Notes: generated from the sequence alone by a model not told the origin. Shown: positions 36,161 through 47,537, counted from the stretch's first letter. The stretch is 64,000 nucleotides of DNA from Hymenobacter siberiensis (GCF_018967845.1 NZ_JAHLZZ010000001.1:3410001-3474000), one strand, 5' to 3'. Numbers and translations are program-made.

Positions 36161-36567
36161 AAGAGATAGTTATTTCAACGACCATTCGCTGGATTGGTTT
36201 TATCAGCCGTTGTTACGGCGGAAGACACCACGACTACAGTGTGCTAAAAAGCATTTTACCAGTTGATAAAGAGTGGTTTAAAAAGTTCAAGGTGCGGTTG
36301 GACCTGGGGTTTTTGGGCTTCGCGAAAGACTACGTTTGCCGGAAAGTTTTTATTCCTATCAAAAAGCCGAAAGGGAAAGAACTCACCGATGAACAACGAG
36401 AAATAAATACAAAACAAGCAAGTGAACGAATTACCGTAGAGCATAGCATTGGCGGATTGAAACGTTATCGAATTTTGGAAGACCGATTACGTTTGCATAA
36501 TTTGAACCTGTACAATGACGTGCTGGGAGTGTGTGCGGGCTTGTGGAATTTCAGCTTAAATCTGTGA
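36140..36567 (+). CDS. IS5-family transposase, second frame (copy 1)
   Basis: This frame follows the A9 run at 36140-36148 in the -1 register and has no good start of its own; a GTG at 36241 would leave out key residues. It encodes VISTTIRWIGF, GGRHHDYSVLKSIL with the second catalytic Asp, and RITVEHSIGGLKRYRIL with the catalytic Glu. With the first frame it makes a DDE transposase of about 300 residues. The fusion is inferred from sequence. Confidence 0.85.
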
Positions 36568-36924
36568 TTAATAGCTCGCAACAAGTCTAATGAAAGCAAA
36601 GTAATTGAAGAGTTCAATTGGCACTGCGTTCATTCTACTTACAAGAGGCGACGCTAATAAAATGAAACACAAAAAGTCAAGTATCAAGATTCTTGATGTT
36701 CGTGTTTTATTATGATTTATGTAAATCGTCACAAGGCCTGTAATAGCCAAAAGTCCATATAGCTGGTCAATACTGCCAACATCAAACATTGTAAACAGCA
36801 GCCAAAGAAAAAATGGCAGTGCCATCATTTGCCCCATTAGCATGATAAGCAGATAGGAAACAACTGCAATTAATCTAAATGACTTTTGCTGTATCAAAAC
36901 AAAAGACTTGTTGCGAGCTATTAA

Positions 36925-37352
36925 TCACAGATTTAAGCTGAAATTCCACAAGCCCGCACACACTCCCAGCACGTCATTGTACAGGTTCAAATTATGCAAA
37001 CGTAATCGGTCTTCCAAAATTCGATAACGTTTCAATCCGCCAATGCTATGCTCTACGGTAATTCGTTCACTTGCTTGTTTTGTATTTATTTCTCGTTGTT
37101 CATCGGTGAGTTCTTTCCCTTTCGGCTTTTTGATAGGAATAAAAACTTTCCGGCAAACGTAGTCTTTCGCGAAGCCCAAAAACCCCAGGTCCAACCGCAC
37201 CTTGAACTTTTTAAACCACTCTTTATCAACTGGTAAAATGCTTTTTAGCACACTGTAGTCGTGGTGTCTTCCGCCGTAACAACGGCTGATAAAACCAATC
37301 CAGCGAATGGTCGTTGAAATAACTATCTCTTTTACGGCGTGTATTTTTTTTT
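36925..37352 (-). CDS. IS5-family transposase, second frame (copy 2)
   Basis: Identical in translation to the second frame of copy 1, with GGRHHDYSVLK and the Glu in TVEHSIGG. It is expected to be made as a -1 frameshift fusion with the first frame. Confidence 0.85.
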
Positions 37353-37823
37353 ACCGCTATAGTAGTCTTTTTGCATCTCTTTATTTCCTGGTCGTTGCTT
37401 GCGTTGCTCTGTTCCATCGACCAATAACGTCTCGTGTTCCTGAAAATAGGCTTCAAATTCGGCCACTGTCGCAAATTCCCGCTTTGGCGCATGCCCGGTT
37501 TGCTCCAGCGCTTCTTGGAGCACCGTAATGCCTAATTCCTGGTTGCGTTTCGCGTTGGAACCGTCCATCCCACTGACCAATCCCAACAAATCATACGTCA
37601 AGTTTGCTTTGAAGCTGAATAGGGTGAAAAGCAGTAATTCTTCTTCTGTTTTAAGGGCTACTTCATACGGCGCAAAAGCCCCACGTTCAATCATATCTGT
37701 TCCATTTAACCGAAAATACGCCTGCTTAAAATGCGCCAAAAGCTGCGCAAAACGCTCCGCCGTGAGTCCCGTGGCAGCACGCCATTTACGCGAAGTAGTG
37801 AGGTTTTTTACGGAAAAGTTCAT
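37332..37823 (-). CDS. IS5-family transposase, first frame (copy 2)
   Basis: 163 residues, identical to the first frame of copy 1, with the first catalytic Asp in LLVDGTEQ and the A9 slippery run near its end (37344-37352). Confidence 0.9.
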   Translation of the reverse strand: MNFSVKNLTTSRKWRAATGLTAERFAQLLAHFKQAYFRLNGTDMIERGAFAPYEVALKTEEELLLFTLFSFKANLTYDLLGLVSGMDGSNAKRNQELGITVLQEALEQTGHAPKREFATVAEFEAYFQEHETLLVDGTEQRKQRPGNKEMQKDYYSGKKKYTP

Positions 37824-37958
37824 GTTCTAAATTTAAGTACAGTTTGTCGAAAATTCCGCACTTCACTCACTTCGCAACAAGTCTAAAGTTTTTTTAGTTT
37901 ATATAAATTAATTTTGTTTGACTAAGATAATGCCTATGTAGTTTTTTTACGTCACTTT

Positions 37959-38957
37959 CTACACCATCTGATTACACCCGCGAACATCCGAATTATCCAT
38001 CCGGCCCAGCACCTCAAAACTCCCATCCGGGTGCATCCGCGCTAAATCCTTTGTCTCGACAAAGGCGCAGGAATCCACGTTCGCCAAATCAATTACATTA
38101 ACAGCCCCGTCACCCCTACCGCCAATCGAGAACGGGTCCGACGGGTCGCGCAGCAGCACCCGCAACGGTGCGGGGCTGTGGAAGCGGCCATCGCCCAACG
38201 AATAGGCCTGGCTGAGTAATTCCGTCATGCCGTATTCGGAATGAATGCCGGCCGGCCCAAATGCCTGCTGCAATTCGGCGTGCAGCTCTTCCCGAATCAT
38301 CTCGCGGCGGCGACCCTTCATGCCGCCGGTTTCGAGCACGGTGAGGCCTTGCAGCTCCGGCGCGGGGCCGGCTTCCAGAGCGAAATCCAGCAGCGCGTAG
38401 CTCACACCGATGAGCATTACGCGGCGGCCGGGTTCCTGCTTCGCCTCGGCCAGCGCGGTGCGCAGGACGGCGTGGTCGTGCAGAAAAAACGCCGGCTGCG
38501 CCTGACCCGATTGCTGCGCGAAATAGTCCACCATCGCCACCAGTGAGGAATTGCCCTGCTCCAGATACGACGGCAGCAGCGCCAGAAACGTCCAGTCCGT
38601 GAGCGGGCCGTAATACTGTTCGAAGATGCGGGCGGCGTTTTCGCGGTACAGGGCCGGCTCGCGCACGAGGTGGCGGCTGCGCTGCTGGAGCGTGGTGCCG
38701 CTGCTCAGAAACAGCTCCTGCGGCTCCCATGCGGCCGGGTTGGTGCAGACTTCGTGGGTTTTGAAAAACTCGATGGGCAGGAACGGAATATCCGTCAGCC
38801 GGGTCACGGCAGCCTGGTCGCGCCCTAGTTGCGCGAGGTAGGCCGTGTAGGGCGGGCAGTGCGCGGCCTGGTACCGGAACAGCGCCAGCGCAGCCGTCTC
38901 AAAGGTGGCGACCGTAACGGAAGGCAAGCCTTGCAAAAAATCAGAACGGAAACTCAT
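37959..38957 (-). CDS. LuxE-like acyl-protein synthetase
   Basis: The 332-residue protein matches the LuxE acyl-protein synthetase family, relatives of adenylate-forming enzymes: FLPIEFFKTHEV, LFLSSGTTLQQRSRH (the Ser/Gly/Thr-rich ATP loop), LIGVSYALLDFAL, VLETGGMKGRRREMIREEL, HSEYGMTELLSQAYS and FVETKDLARMHPDGSFEVLGR. LuxE activates a fatty acid and transfers it in luminescent bacteria, but there is no luxC, luxD or luciferase here. In Bacteroidota the family occurs alone, role unknown. It lies directly beside the second IS. Confidence 0.85.
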   Translation of the reverse strand: MSFRSDFLQGLPSVTVATFETAALALFRYQAAHCPPYTAYLAQLGRDQAAVTRLTDIPFLPIEFFKTHEVCTNPAAWEPQELFLSSGTTLQQRSRHLVREPALYRENAARIFEQYYGPLTDWTFLALLPSYLEQGNSSLVAMVDYFAQQSGQAQPAFFLHDHAVLRTALAEAKQEPGRRVMLIGVSYALLDFALEAGPAPELQGLTVLETGGMKGRRREMIREELHAELQQAFGPAGIHSEYGMTELLSQAYSLGDGRFHSPAPLRVLLRDPSDPFSIGGRGDGAVNVIDLANVDSCAFVETKDLARMHPDGSFEVLGRMDNSDVRGCNQMV

Positions 38958-39075
38958 GAGCCAATAACCAGTTTAGCGAATACCCCCGAACCAACCACCT
39001 TGGCTATTCGTTGGGAAGAACGTACTTTGGGGCCACTTCGGCCGTTGTGCTTCTGACTTCTCACTTCCTGTCTTT

Positions 39076-39663
39076 ATGAACCTGTTTCGTACCCTGCGCG
39101 GAATTGCTTTCTTTGGCCTGGCCGGGGCGGGCCTCAGCGGCTGCCTCAGCGCTCCCAGTTACTCGAATACGCCCGAAATTGAGTTCCGGGATGTTAAGGT
39201 GACACGCATTCCTGCCGTGAATGGCAACGTGGGCCGCGATACGCTGGAATTCGTGCTCGGCTTCCGCGATGGCGACGGCGACTTGGGCCTGGGCCCGGAA
39301 GACCTCGCCATGGCCCCCTTCAACACCAAAACCGGCGGGCACAACAACCGGGGCTACAGCTACAACTACTTCATTCAGCCCTACAAAAAGAACGCCGTTA
39401 CTAAGAATTTCGATTTTTTTGTGACGCCAGCCCAGCCGCCTTTTCCCGCCGGTATCGCGGGCGAATACGACAGCCAGTACCCCCGCCTCAACGGGGCCGA
39501 CGGCCGCGCCGCCCCACTGAAAGGCGAGCTGCGCTATAAGCTGCCTCTTTCCCTCGACGGCACGGTATTCGCGCCCGGCCAGGTTTTCCGGTTCGAAATC
39601 AGCATCCTGGACCGGGGCCTGCACGAGAGCAACAAAATCACCACCAGCGAGGTGACGCTGTAG
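39076..39663 (+). CDS. lipoprotein of unknown function
   Basis: The 195-residue product has a lipoprotein signal (AGAGLSGCLSAPS, lipidated Cys at 24) followed by a beta-rich domain: EIEFRDVKVTRIP, FVLGFRDGDGDLGLG with an Asp-rich loop that could bind calcium, and a terminal FRFEISILDRGLHESNKITTSEVTL (in parts). The pattern of FRDGDGDLG followed by an ILDRGLHESN end is seen in many uncharacterised Bacteroidota lipoproteins. No enzyme motif is visible. Its stop codon lies inside a palindromic terminator. Confidence 0.75.
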   Translation: MNLFRTLRGIAFFGLAGAGLSGCLSAPSYSNTPEIEFRDVKVTRIPAVNGNVGRDTLEFVLGFRDGDGDLGLGPEDLAMAPFNTKTGGHNNRGYSYNYFIQPYKKNAVTKNFDFFVTPAQPPFPAGIAGEYDSQYPRLNGADGRAAPLKGELRYKLPLSLDGTVFAPGQVFRFEISILDRGLHESNKITTSEVTL

Positions 39664-39689
39664 GCCGGACCGGCCTACAGCGTCACCTC
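39649..39689. terminator. palindromic terminator shared by converging genes
   Basis: Perfect 19-base arms beginning GAGGTGACGCTG around the loop GAC; it includes the last codons and stop of the lipoprotein gene and reaches the end of the dehydrogenase gene. There is no T run. Confidence 0.65.
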
Positions 39690-39690
39690 C

Positions 39691-42111
<2,421 letters not shown>

Positions 42112-42224
42112 ATAATAGGGGTCAGGATACGTAGGAATTTTGAAGCAGGAAGGGCGGACGGCCGGAGCCGTGATGCAAAAATACGGAATCGGGGCCGGGT
42201 AGGTGGCGTGGTGGGGTTTGGACG

Positions 42225-42232
42225 TATATTTG
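42225..42232 (+). promoter_or_regulatory. possible -7 box upstream of the DUF1573 gene
   Basis: TATATTTG fits TAnnTTTG and lies 124 bases before the start codon at 42356; no clear -33 element. Confidence 0.35.
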
Positions 42233-42355
42233 GGGTACGGTGGTGGCAGACTTTGGGGGCTGATTCTCAGCCCGACACTGTTACTGCCGGTTTTGTTTTT
42301 CTCCTTCAAAACCGCCCGCGCTGGCTTTTGATTACCGGCTCAGGGTTTAGAAATC

Positions 42356-43126
42356 ATGAAGAAATTCCTTACTATTTGCCTGCTGGCCCTGGCCGGCGCG
42401 GCCCACGCCCAGGGCGTGATGCAGTTCACGACCGACGGCCACGACTTCGGCAACGTGCCCGAGGGCACAATGGCCACCCACGAGTTCAAGTTTAAAAACA
42501 CCGGCAATCAGCCCGTTATCATTTCCAACGTGCAGGCCAGCTGCGGCTGCACCACCCCGGACTGGACCAAAACCCCGGTGCTGCCCGGCAAAATGGGCGT
42601 CATCAAAGCCATGTACAGCAGCGCCGGCCGCCCCGGCGTGTTCAACAAAACGGTGACCGTAACCAGCAACGCCACCGAGGCCAGCAAAGTCCTCAGCATC
42701 AAAGGCACGGTACTCACCAAAGACCAGATTAAGCCCACGCTCACGCCGGCCCAGCTGGCCGCCTCGCCCCACCTGGTACTCGACCAAAGCGCCCACGATT
42801 TTGGCAAGATGGAAGCCGGCCAGCAGCCCACCGCCCGCTTCACGGTGAAGAACACCGGCAAAACCGAGCTCGTGCTTGGGGCCCTGTCGTCGGGCTGCTA
42901 CTGCGTGGGCTACAAAAATAACCCCGCCCCCATCGCGCCCGGCCAGAGCGCCATGGTGGAGCTACTATATAGCCAGCGCCAGCTCGGGCAGGTGAGCGAC
43001 GTGGTCACCATCACGTCCAACGACGTGAGCGGCGACGCCAAAATCACGCTCAAGGCCAATATTGTGCGCGACCTCAGCGGCAACAGCATGGTGAAGGAGA
43101 GCGGCACGGCCGTGCCCTTCAAATAA
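42356..43126 (+). CDS. secreted protein with two DUF1573 domains
   Basis: The 256-residue product has a signal peptide (LLALAGAAHAQ) and two immunoglobulin-like DUF1573 repeats. The first has HDFGNVPEGTMATHEFKFKN and the signature SCGCTTPDW; the second has HDFGKMEAGQQPTARFTVKN and a variant SGCYCVGY. The DUF1573 family is common in Bacteroidota cell envelopes, related to ASH/MSP-like domains, and has no established function. It is a single-gene unit followed by an intrinsic terminator. Confidence 0.87.
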   Translation: MKKFLTICLLALAGAAHAQGVMQFTTDGHDFGNVPEGTMATHEFKFKNTGNQPVIISNVQASCGCTTPDWTKTPVLPGKMGVIKAMYSSAGRPGVFNKTVTVTSNATEASKVLSIKGTVLTKDQIKPTLTPAQLAASPHLVLDQSAHDFGKMEAGQQPTARFTVKNTGKTELVLGALSSGCYCVGYKNNPAPIAPGQSAMVELLYSQRQLGQVSDVVTITSNDVSGDAKITLKANIVRDLSGNSMVKESGTAVPFK

Positions 43127-43180
43127 GACCACGGATTAGCCCGGATTTTAGCGGATTTCACGGATTTTGTAGCCGGTTTG
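43127..43180. repeat. GGATTT-type heptad repeat
   Basis: Imperfect direct words CCACGGATTAGCCCGGATTT, GCGGATTTCACGGATTT follow the stop. The same kind of words occur at 26988-27020, 27220-27262 and 51741-51780. Confidence 0.55.
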
Positions 43181-43185
43181 TTTTT

Positions 43186-43219
43186 GGAGCCCTGCCATTG
43201 TGGCGGGGCTCCTTTTTTT
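43186..43219 (+). terminator. terminator of the DUF1573 gene
   Basis: GGAGCCCTGCCA and TGGCGGGGCTCC form a hairpin followed by seven T. Confidence 0.88.
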
Positions 43220-43265
43220 GGATTGATGTTGGTACATTGGTAACTTGTCAATCAACTGAAATCTT

Positions 43266-43787
43266 ATGGAAAACGCAGTTTCCGGTGCCGCTCCCGCAGC
43301 CAGCGCCTCTTACGAAGCACCGGCGCAGACGCGCATCGGCCACGTTCACCTGCAGGTAACGGACATTGACAAAGCCCTGGGTTTTTACCGCGACATTCTG
43401 GGCTTCCAGGTCATGCAGCGGTTTGGCAATCAGGCGGCTTTTATTTCGGCCGGGGGCTACCACCACCACATTGGGCTCAATACCTGGAACAGCCTGGGTG
43501 GGCCGCCCGCCCGCAAGCACGGCGCGGGGCTGTACCACACGGCCATTCTGTACGCCACGCGGGCCGAGCTGGCGGGCGCGCTCCGGCAGCTGGCAGCGGC
43601 CAATTACCCCATCACCGGCTCGGCCGACCACGGCGTGTCGGAAGCCATTTACCTCGACGACCCCGATGGCAACGGCGTGGAGCTGTACTGGGACCGGCCG
43701 CGCGCGCAGTGGCCCCTGGCCGCCAACGGCGAAGTGCAGATGTACACCCGCGCCCTCGACCTGAATGCGCTGCTGGCAACCGCGTAG
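43266..43787 (+). CDS. VOC-superfamily (glyoxalase/dioxygenase) protein
   Basis: The 173-residue protein has one vicinal-oxygen-chelate domain: TRIGHVHLQVTDIDKALGFY (first metal His), GYHHHIGLNTWNS, GLYHTAILYATR (second His) and AIYLDDPDGNGVELYWDRP (metal Glu). The HLQVTD...GVELYWD pattern resembles CatE-type catechol-2,3-dioxygenase-like proteins, but length and sequence do not fix the reaction. It is cytoplasmic, with a 25-residue Ala/Ser-rich N-terminus of no clear role. It lies 99 bases before the alanine dehydrogenase gene. Confidence 0.87.
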   Translation: MENAVSGAAPAASASYEAPAQTRIGHVHLQVTDIDKALGFYRDILGFQVMQRFGNQAAFISAGGYHHHIGLNTWNSLGGPPARKHGAGLYHTAILYATRAELAGALRQLAAANYPITGSADHGVSEAIYLDDPDGNGVELYWDRPRAQWPLAANGEVQMYTRALDLNALLATA

Positions 43788-43829
43788 CCTGAACCAAATC
43801 TTGACGCGCCGGGTAGTAGCCCCGCGCCC

Positions 43830-43837
43830 TATCTTTG
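43830..43837 (+). promoter_or_regulatory. -7 box of the ald promoter
   Basis: TATCTTTG fits TAnnTTTG and is identical to the boxes of the trp leader and tRNA-Ser; a TTGAC lies 27-30 bases upstream. Confidence 0.6.
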
Positions 43838-43886
43838 CGGCTCGAAGTCTAACCTCACCTCATCCCTCTTATTCCCACCTTCGCTC

Positions 43887-45014
43887 ATGATTATTGGCGT
43901 TCCTAAGGAGATTAAAAATAACGAAAACCGCGTGGGCCTCACGCCCGCCGGCGTAGCCGAGCTGCGCAAGCACGGCCACAACGTGCTGGTGCAAAGCACT
44001 GCCGGCGAAGGCTCGGGCTTCTCGGACGAGGAGTACACTTCGGCCGGTGCGACCATGCTGCCCACCATTGCCGACGTGTACGGGCAAGCGGAGATGATTA
44101 TCAAAGTGAAGGAGCCGATTGCGGAAGAGTATCCGCTCATCAAGGAGAACCAGCTGCTGTTCACCTACTTCCACTTCGCTAGCGGCGAGGAGCTGACCCA
44201 CGCCATGATTGAGCGCAAGGCTATTTGCCTGGCTTATGAGACGGTGGAGCTCAGCAACCGTGCCCTGCCCCTGCTCATTCCGATGAGCGAAGTGGCCGGC
44301 CGCATGGCCCCCCAGGAAGGTGCCAAGTACCTGGAGAAACCCCTGAAAGGCCGTGGCATTCTGCTCGGCGGCGTGCCCGGCGTGAAGCCGGCGCACGTAC
44401 TCGTGCTCGGGGCCGGTATCGTGGGTACGCAGGCGGCCAAAGTAGCCGCCGGCCTCGGTGCCCAGGTTACCATCATGGACATCAACCTGAACCGTCTGCG
44501 CGAACTCGACGACTTCATGCCCAAGAATGTGGTGACGCAGTACTCAAACGAGTACAACATCCGCGAAGCCATCAAAACTGCCGACCTGATTGTGGGCGCG
44601 GTGCTGATTCCCGGCGCGAAGGCTCCGCACCTCATCACCCGCGACATGCTGAAGACCATGCGCCCCGGCACCGTGGTGGTAGACGTGGCCGTGGACCAGG
44701 GCGGCTGCATTGAAACCTGCCATCCCACGACCCACGAAAATCCGACCTTCATCATCGACGACGTGGTGCACTACTGCGTGGCCAACATGCCCGGCGCGGT
44801 GCCCTACACCAGCACCCTGGCCCTCACCAACGCCACGCTGCCCTACGCCGTGAAACTGGCCAACCAGGGCTGGCAGGAAGCCTGCCGCCGCGACGAGGCC
44901 CTGCGCCTCGGCCTGAACGTGGTGCACGGCGAGGTGGTTTACAAAGGCGTGGCCGATGCCTGGGGCCTGCCCCTGGTGAACGTGGAAACCGTGCTGGAAC
45001 TGGCGGCTGTTTGA
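43887..45014 (+). CDS. ald: alanine dehydrogenase
   Basis: The 375-residue product starts [23 protein letters not shown], the typical N-terminus of the AlaDH/PNT family, with the substrate-binding Arg and Lys (RVGLTP, IKVKEP). The NAD-binding site is [22 protein letters not shown] with Asp in TIMDIN; the C-terminal motifs [24 protein letters not shown] and [23 protein letters not shown] (in parts) are also present. It interconverts alanine and pyruvate with NAD and ammonia. Length is normal. The gene has its own promoter and terminator. Confidence 0.95.
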   Translation: MIIGVPKEIKNNENRVGLTPAGVAELRKHGHNVLVQSTAGEGSGFSDEEYTSAGATMLPTIADVYGQAEMIIKVKEPIAEEYPLIKENQLLFTYFHFASGEELTHAMIERKAICLAYETVELSNRALPLLIPMSEVAGRMAPQEGAKYLEKPLKGRGILLGGVPGVKPAHVLVLGAGIVGTQAAKVAAGLGAQVTIMDINLNRLRELDDFMPKNVVTQYSNEYNIREAIKTADLIVGAVLIPGAKAPHLITRDMLKTMRPGTVVVDVAVDQGGCIETCHPTTHENPTFIIDDVVHYCVANMPGAVPYTSTLALTNATLPYAVKLANQGWQEACRRDEALRLGLNVVHGEVVYKGVADAWGLPLVNVETVLELAAV

Positions 45015-45134
45015 GTTAAAAGTTAAGAGTTAGAAGTTAAAAGCCTTCCCGACCATGTGTTGGGAAGGCTTTACTTTGTTGATGCTCTCGCGCTGGTTTT
45101 AACTCTTCACTTTTAACTCCTAACTCTCAACTCC
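45013..45134. repeat. inverted pair of GTTAAAAG-type heptad repeats
   Basis: A run of AGTTAAAAGTTAAGAGTTAG words (45014-45040) is mirrored by TTTTAACTCTTCACTTTTAAC words (45097-45134). Between them sits a terminator hairpin. A second copy surrounds 57908-57983. Confidence 0.65.
45039..45075 (+). terminator. ald terminator
   Basis: AAAAGCCTTCCC and GGGAAGGCTTT close a hairpin with an 11-base loop. Confidence 0.8.
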
Positions 45135-45137
45135 ACC

Positions 45138-47048
45138 TTGCTTCCCTCTCCCGCCATCCGCCTACTGCTGCGTCGCTTTGCGCTGCTGCTGGCCGTTTAT
45201 ACGCTGCTCCGCCTGGGTTTTTACGGCCTCAACCTGGTCACGTTCCGGGGAATTGGACCGGGGGCGGTGGCGGCGGCTTTCGTGCACGGGCTGCGGTTTG
45301 ATGTGGCCGCGCTGCTGTGGCTTAACCTGCTGCTGGTACTGCCTTCGCTGCTGATGCCGGTAGCATCGCGGCGCGGGCAGCAGTGGCTGCGCGGCCTGTT
45401 TGTGCTGCTAAACGTGCCGGGCATCCTGCTCAATATCATTGACTGGGAATACTTTAAGTTCATTGGGCGGCGGCTGAGCAACGAGTGGAACACCATTGGC
45501 CACGACATTGCCCAACAGGCCGGGCAGATTGGCCTGCACTACTGGTACCTGGCCATTCCGCTGGCGGGGCTGGTGTATTTGCTGTGGCGCTTGTGCCCCA
45601 TGCCCACGCGGGCCGAGCTGGCGGCACCGGCCGGCCGCGGGCGCTGGGTGCAGCGCGGCATGGAGTTTCTGCTGGTGGTGGGCCTGGTGGTGCTGGGCCT
45701 GCGCGGCGGCTGGCAGCTGAAGCCGCTGCGCACCGGCATTGCCTTCGAGCAGCAGCCCGCCGTGCTCGGCCACCTGGCCCTGAACAGCGCGTTCACGGTC
45801 CTGAAATCATTTGATGAAGTGCAGATTGACCGGGTGAACTATTTTCCCACCACCACAGCGCTGCGGCCGGCCCTGAATGCTGCCCCGCTACCCGCCCGCG
45901 CCGCCGCCCCCACCCCGCCCGACAACGTGGTGCTGCTGCTGCTGGAAAGCTTCGGCTCGGAATACACCGGCGTGGAAAACGGGGGCCAGGTTAGCTTCAC
46001 GCCCTTTTTCGATTCGCTGGCGGTGGCTCCCGGGGCGCGGCTCATGCGGGAGAACTACGCCAACGGCCGCCGCTCCATCGAGGCGCTGCCGGCCGTGCTC
46101 TCGGGTCTGCCTTCGCTCATGGATGAGCCGTTTATCACCTCCAGCTTTCAGACGGCGGAGCTGCACGGGCTGGGCGAAATTCTGGGCCGCCACGGCTACA
46201 ACACGGCCATGTACCACGCCGGCTCCAACGGCACCATGGGCTTCGATATGTTTGCCGGCATTGCCGGCATGCAGCACTACTACGGCCTGAATGAATACCC
46301 CGGCGGGGCCGGCAGCCCCGACTACGACGGCCACTGGGGCATTTTTGATGAGCCCTACCTGCAGTATCTCAACCGCCGGCTCACAGCCACCAAACAGCCG
46401 TTTATGGCCACGGTATTCACGCTCAGCGCGCACGAGCCGTTCTCGCTGCCCGCCAAGTACCAGGGCAAATTTTCGGTGGGCACGCAGCCCATCCACCCCA
46501 CCATTGCCTACGCGGATATGGCGTTGCGGCGCTTTTTTGCGGCGGCCAGCCGCGAGCCGTGGTACGCGCACACGCTGTTCGTGCTCACGGCCGACCACAC
46601 ATCGCAGTCGGACCGCGCCGGCTACCAGAACCCGCTGGGCGTGCACAAAACGCCACTGCTATTTTTCCGGCCCGGCCCGCCGCTGCCGGCCGCCAACCCG
46701 CACCGCATCACGCAGCAGGTAGATGTGCCCGCCTCAGTGCTCGACGTGCTGGGCCTGGCGCAGGAGCAGCCGGCCCTGCTGCCCTTCGGTGCGTCGGTGT
46801 TCGACCCCGCCGCTTCGGGCCGCGCCATATTCCGCGACGGCGATTCGTACTTCCTCGTGCATTCTGACTTCGTGACCGAGCTCACCAACAAGAATGAAGT
46901 GCGCCTCTACCCCTACCAGACCCATTTTATTCCCAATGAACCCGTTGCCAACCCCGACCCGGCCCTGGTTCAACAATACGGTGATGAGTTGCGGGCCAAC
47001 GTGCAGTTCTACGTGAACGGGCTGCTGGATAACAGGCTTTATAAATAG
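45138..47048 (+). CDS. LTA-synthase-like membrane sulfatase
   Basis: The 636-residue product begins at a TTG (45138); no ATG is available before the first membrane segment. Five or so hydrophobic segments occupy residues 10-205, followed by an extracytoplasmic alkaline-phosphatase/sulfatase domain: NVVLLLLESFGSEYTG (metal-binding Glu), NGRRSIEALPAVLSGLPSL with the catalytic Thr position replaced by Ser in the RRS motif, AMYHAGSNGTMGF, and LTADHTSQ with the late Asp-His. Family members transfer phosphoglycerol or phosphoethanolamine to envelope polymers. Lipoteichoic acid is absent from this phylum, so the acceptor is unknown. Confidence 0.87.
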   Translation: MLPSPAIRLLLRRFALLLAVYTLLRLGFYGLNLVTFRGIGPGAVAAAFVHGLRFDVAALLWLNLLLVLPSLLMPVASRRGQQWLRGLFVLLNVPGILLNIIDWEYFKFIGRRLSNEWNTIGHDIAQQAGQIGLHYWYLAIPLAGLVYLLWRLCPMPTRAELAAPAGRGRWVQRGMEFLLVVGLVVLGLRGGWQLKPLRTGIAFEQQPAVLGHLALNSAFTVLKSFDEVQIDRVNYFPTTTALRPALNAAPLPARAAAPTPPDNVVLLLLESFGSEYTGVENGGQVSFTPFFDSLAVAPGARLMRENYANGRRSIEALPAVLSGLPSLMDEPFITSSFQTAELHGLGEILGRHGYNTAMYHAGSNGTMGFDMFAGIAGMQHYYGLNEYPGGAGSPDYDGHWGIFDEPYLQYLNRRLTATKQPFMATVFTLSAHEPFSLPAKYQGKFSVGTQPIHPTIAYADMALRRFFAAASREPWYAHTLFVLTADHTSQSDRAGYQNPLGVHKTPLLFFRPGPPLPAANPHRITQQVDVPASVLDVLGLAQEQPALLPFGASVFDPAASGRAIFRDGDSYFLVHSDFVTELTNKNEVRLYPYQTHFIPNEPVANPDPALVQQYGDELRANVQFYVNGLLDNRLYK

Positions 47049-47215
47049 TGGCTTAGCGGGATTACAACGACGAGCGCAAATGCTTGTTCGGAGGATTTCA
47101 GGCTACCTATTTGCGCTTTATCAGAACCCGGAATTGCTTTTCCTCATTAAAGCCACCTCAATTGGCCGTGCTCTAGCCAGCGCGGGCAATTTGTTTCACG
47201 CAATTTTTTGGTCCT

Positions 47216-47537
47216 ATGAAAAAGTAACCCCTCATTATCGCCTTATTCCTCACCGTGTGCAGTTTCTCGGCCAATGCCCAGAGCGCCACCACGCGCCACC
47301 ACGCGCCAGACCACGGTGACGCCCGCACCGGCCACGTATCCGACCGCTACACCGGCCCCGGCTACTTCAACCACCACGGAGTCGACCACGACCACCACGG
47401 ACCCGGCCTCTACCACGGTAGTCCAGGCCGCCCCTGCCGAAACCGTAATTCCTGCCGACACCAAGGTGAAGAAAAAGAGCAACAAGACGAAAATCAAACC
47501 CAAAAACCAGGGCTTTCAGCCCTCGTTTTTAGCTTGA
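47216..47537 (+). pseudogene. degenerate small secreted Thr/Pro-rich protein gene
   Basis: An ATG at 47216 is followed by MKK and then a TAA at codon 4, after which the frame continues PLIIALFLTVCSFSANAQ, a good signal peptide. The next codons contain a 10-base tandem duplication (CGCCACCACG twice, 47284-47303) that shifts the frame. Removing one copy restores SATTRQTTVTPAPATYPT, a Thr/Pro-rich region and a Lys-rich end (VKKKSNKTKIKPKN), stop at 47537. Two independent lesions make it a pseudogene. Function unknown. Confidence 0.75.

Larger units (their letters stand above)
35608..36588 (+). mobile_element. IS5-family insertion sequence, copy 1
   Basis: 981 bases with perfect 13-base terminal repeats AGACTTGTTGCGA / TCGCAACAAGTCT and a 3-base duplication AAT on both sides. 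It carries two overlapping transposase frames joined by a probable -1 frameshift. The translated products are identical to those of copy 2 in opposite orientation. Confidence 0.93.
35521..36897 (-). pseudogene. small membrane-protein gene split by an IS
   Basis: Codons run on the minus strand from a TTG at 36897 to 36589, continue after IS copy 1, and resume at 35607 to a TGA at 35521. Removing the IS with one copy of the 3-base duplication AAT joins the parts in frame: ...FNYFAF, then IIPTALFALFYAASLFLGY, ending SQVETD. The restored product has about 130 residues and four hydrophobic segments. As it stands, the frame ends in the IS after VASY. IS copy 2 lies only a few bases before the TTG, so the promoter is probably lost too. 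Family unknown. The segment is much richer in A and T than the neighbourhood, which suggests transfer. Confidence 0.75.
36904..37884 (-). mobile_element. IS5-family insertion sequence, copy 2 (inverted)
   Basis: Also 981 bases with the same 13-base ends; flanked by AAA on both sides, a different 3-base duplication from copy 1. It lies 315 bases from copy 1 in the opposite orientation. Confidence 0.93.

Noticed and set aside
35608..37884. Composite transposon made of two IS copies
   Set aside because: Each copy has its own 3-base duplication (AAT and AAA), which indicates two separate insertions. A composite would have one duplication around the outer ends.
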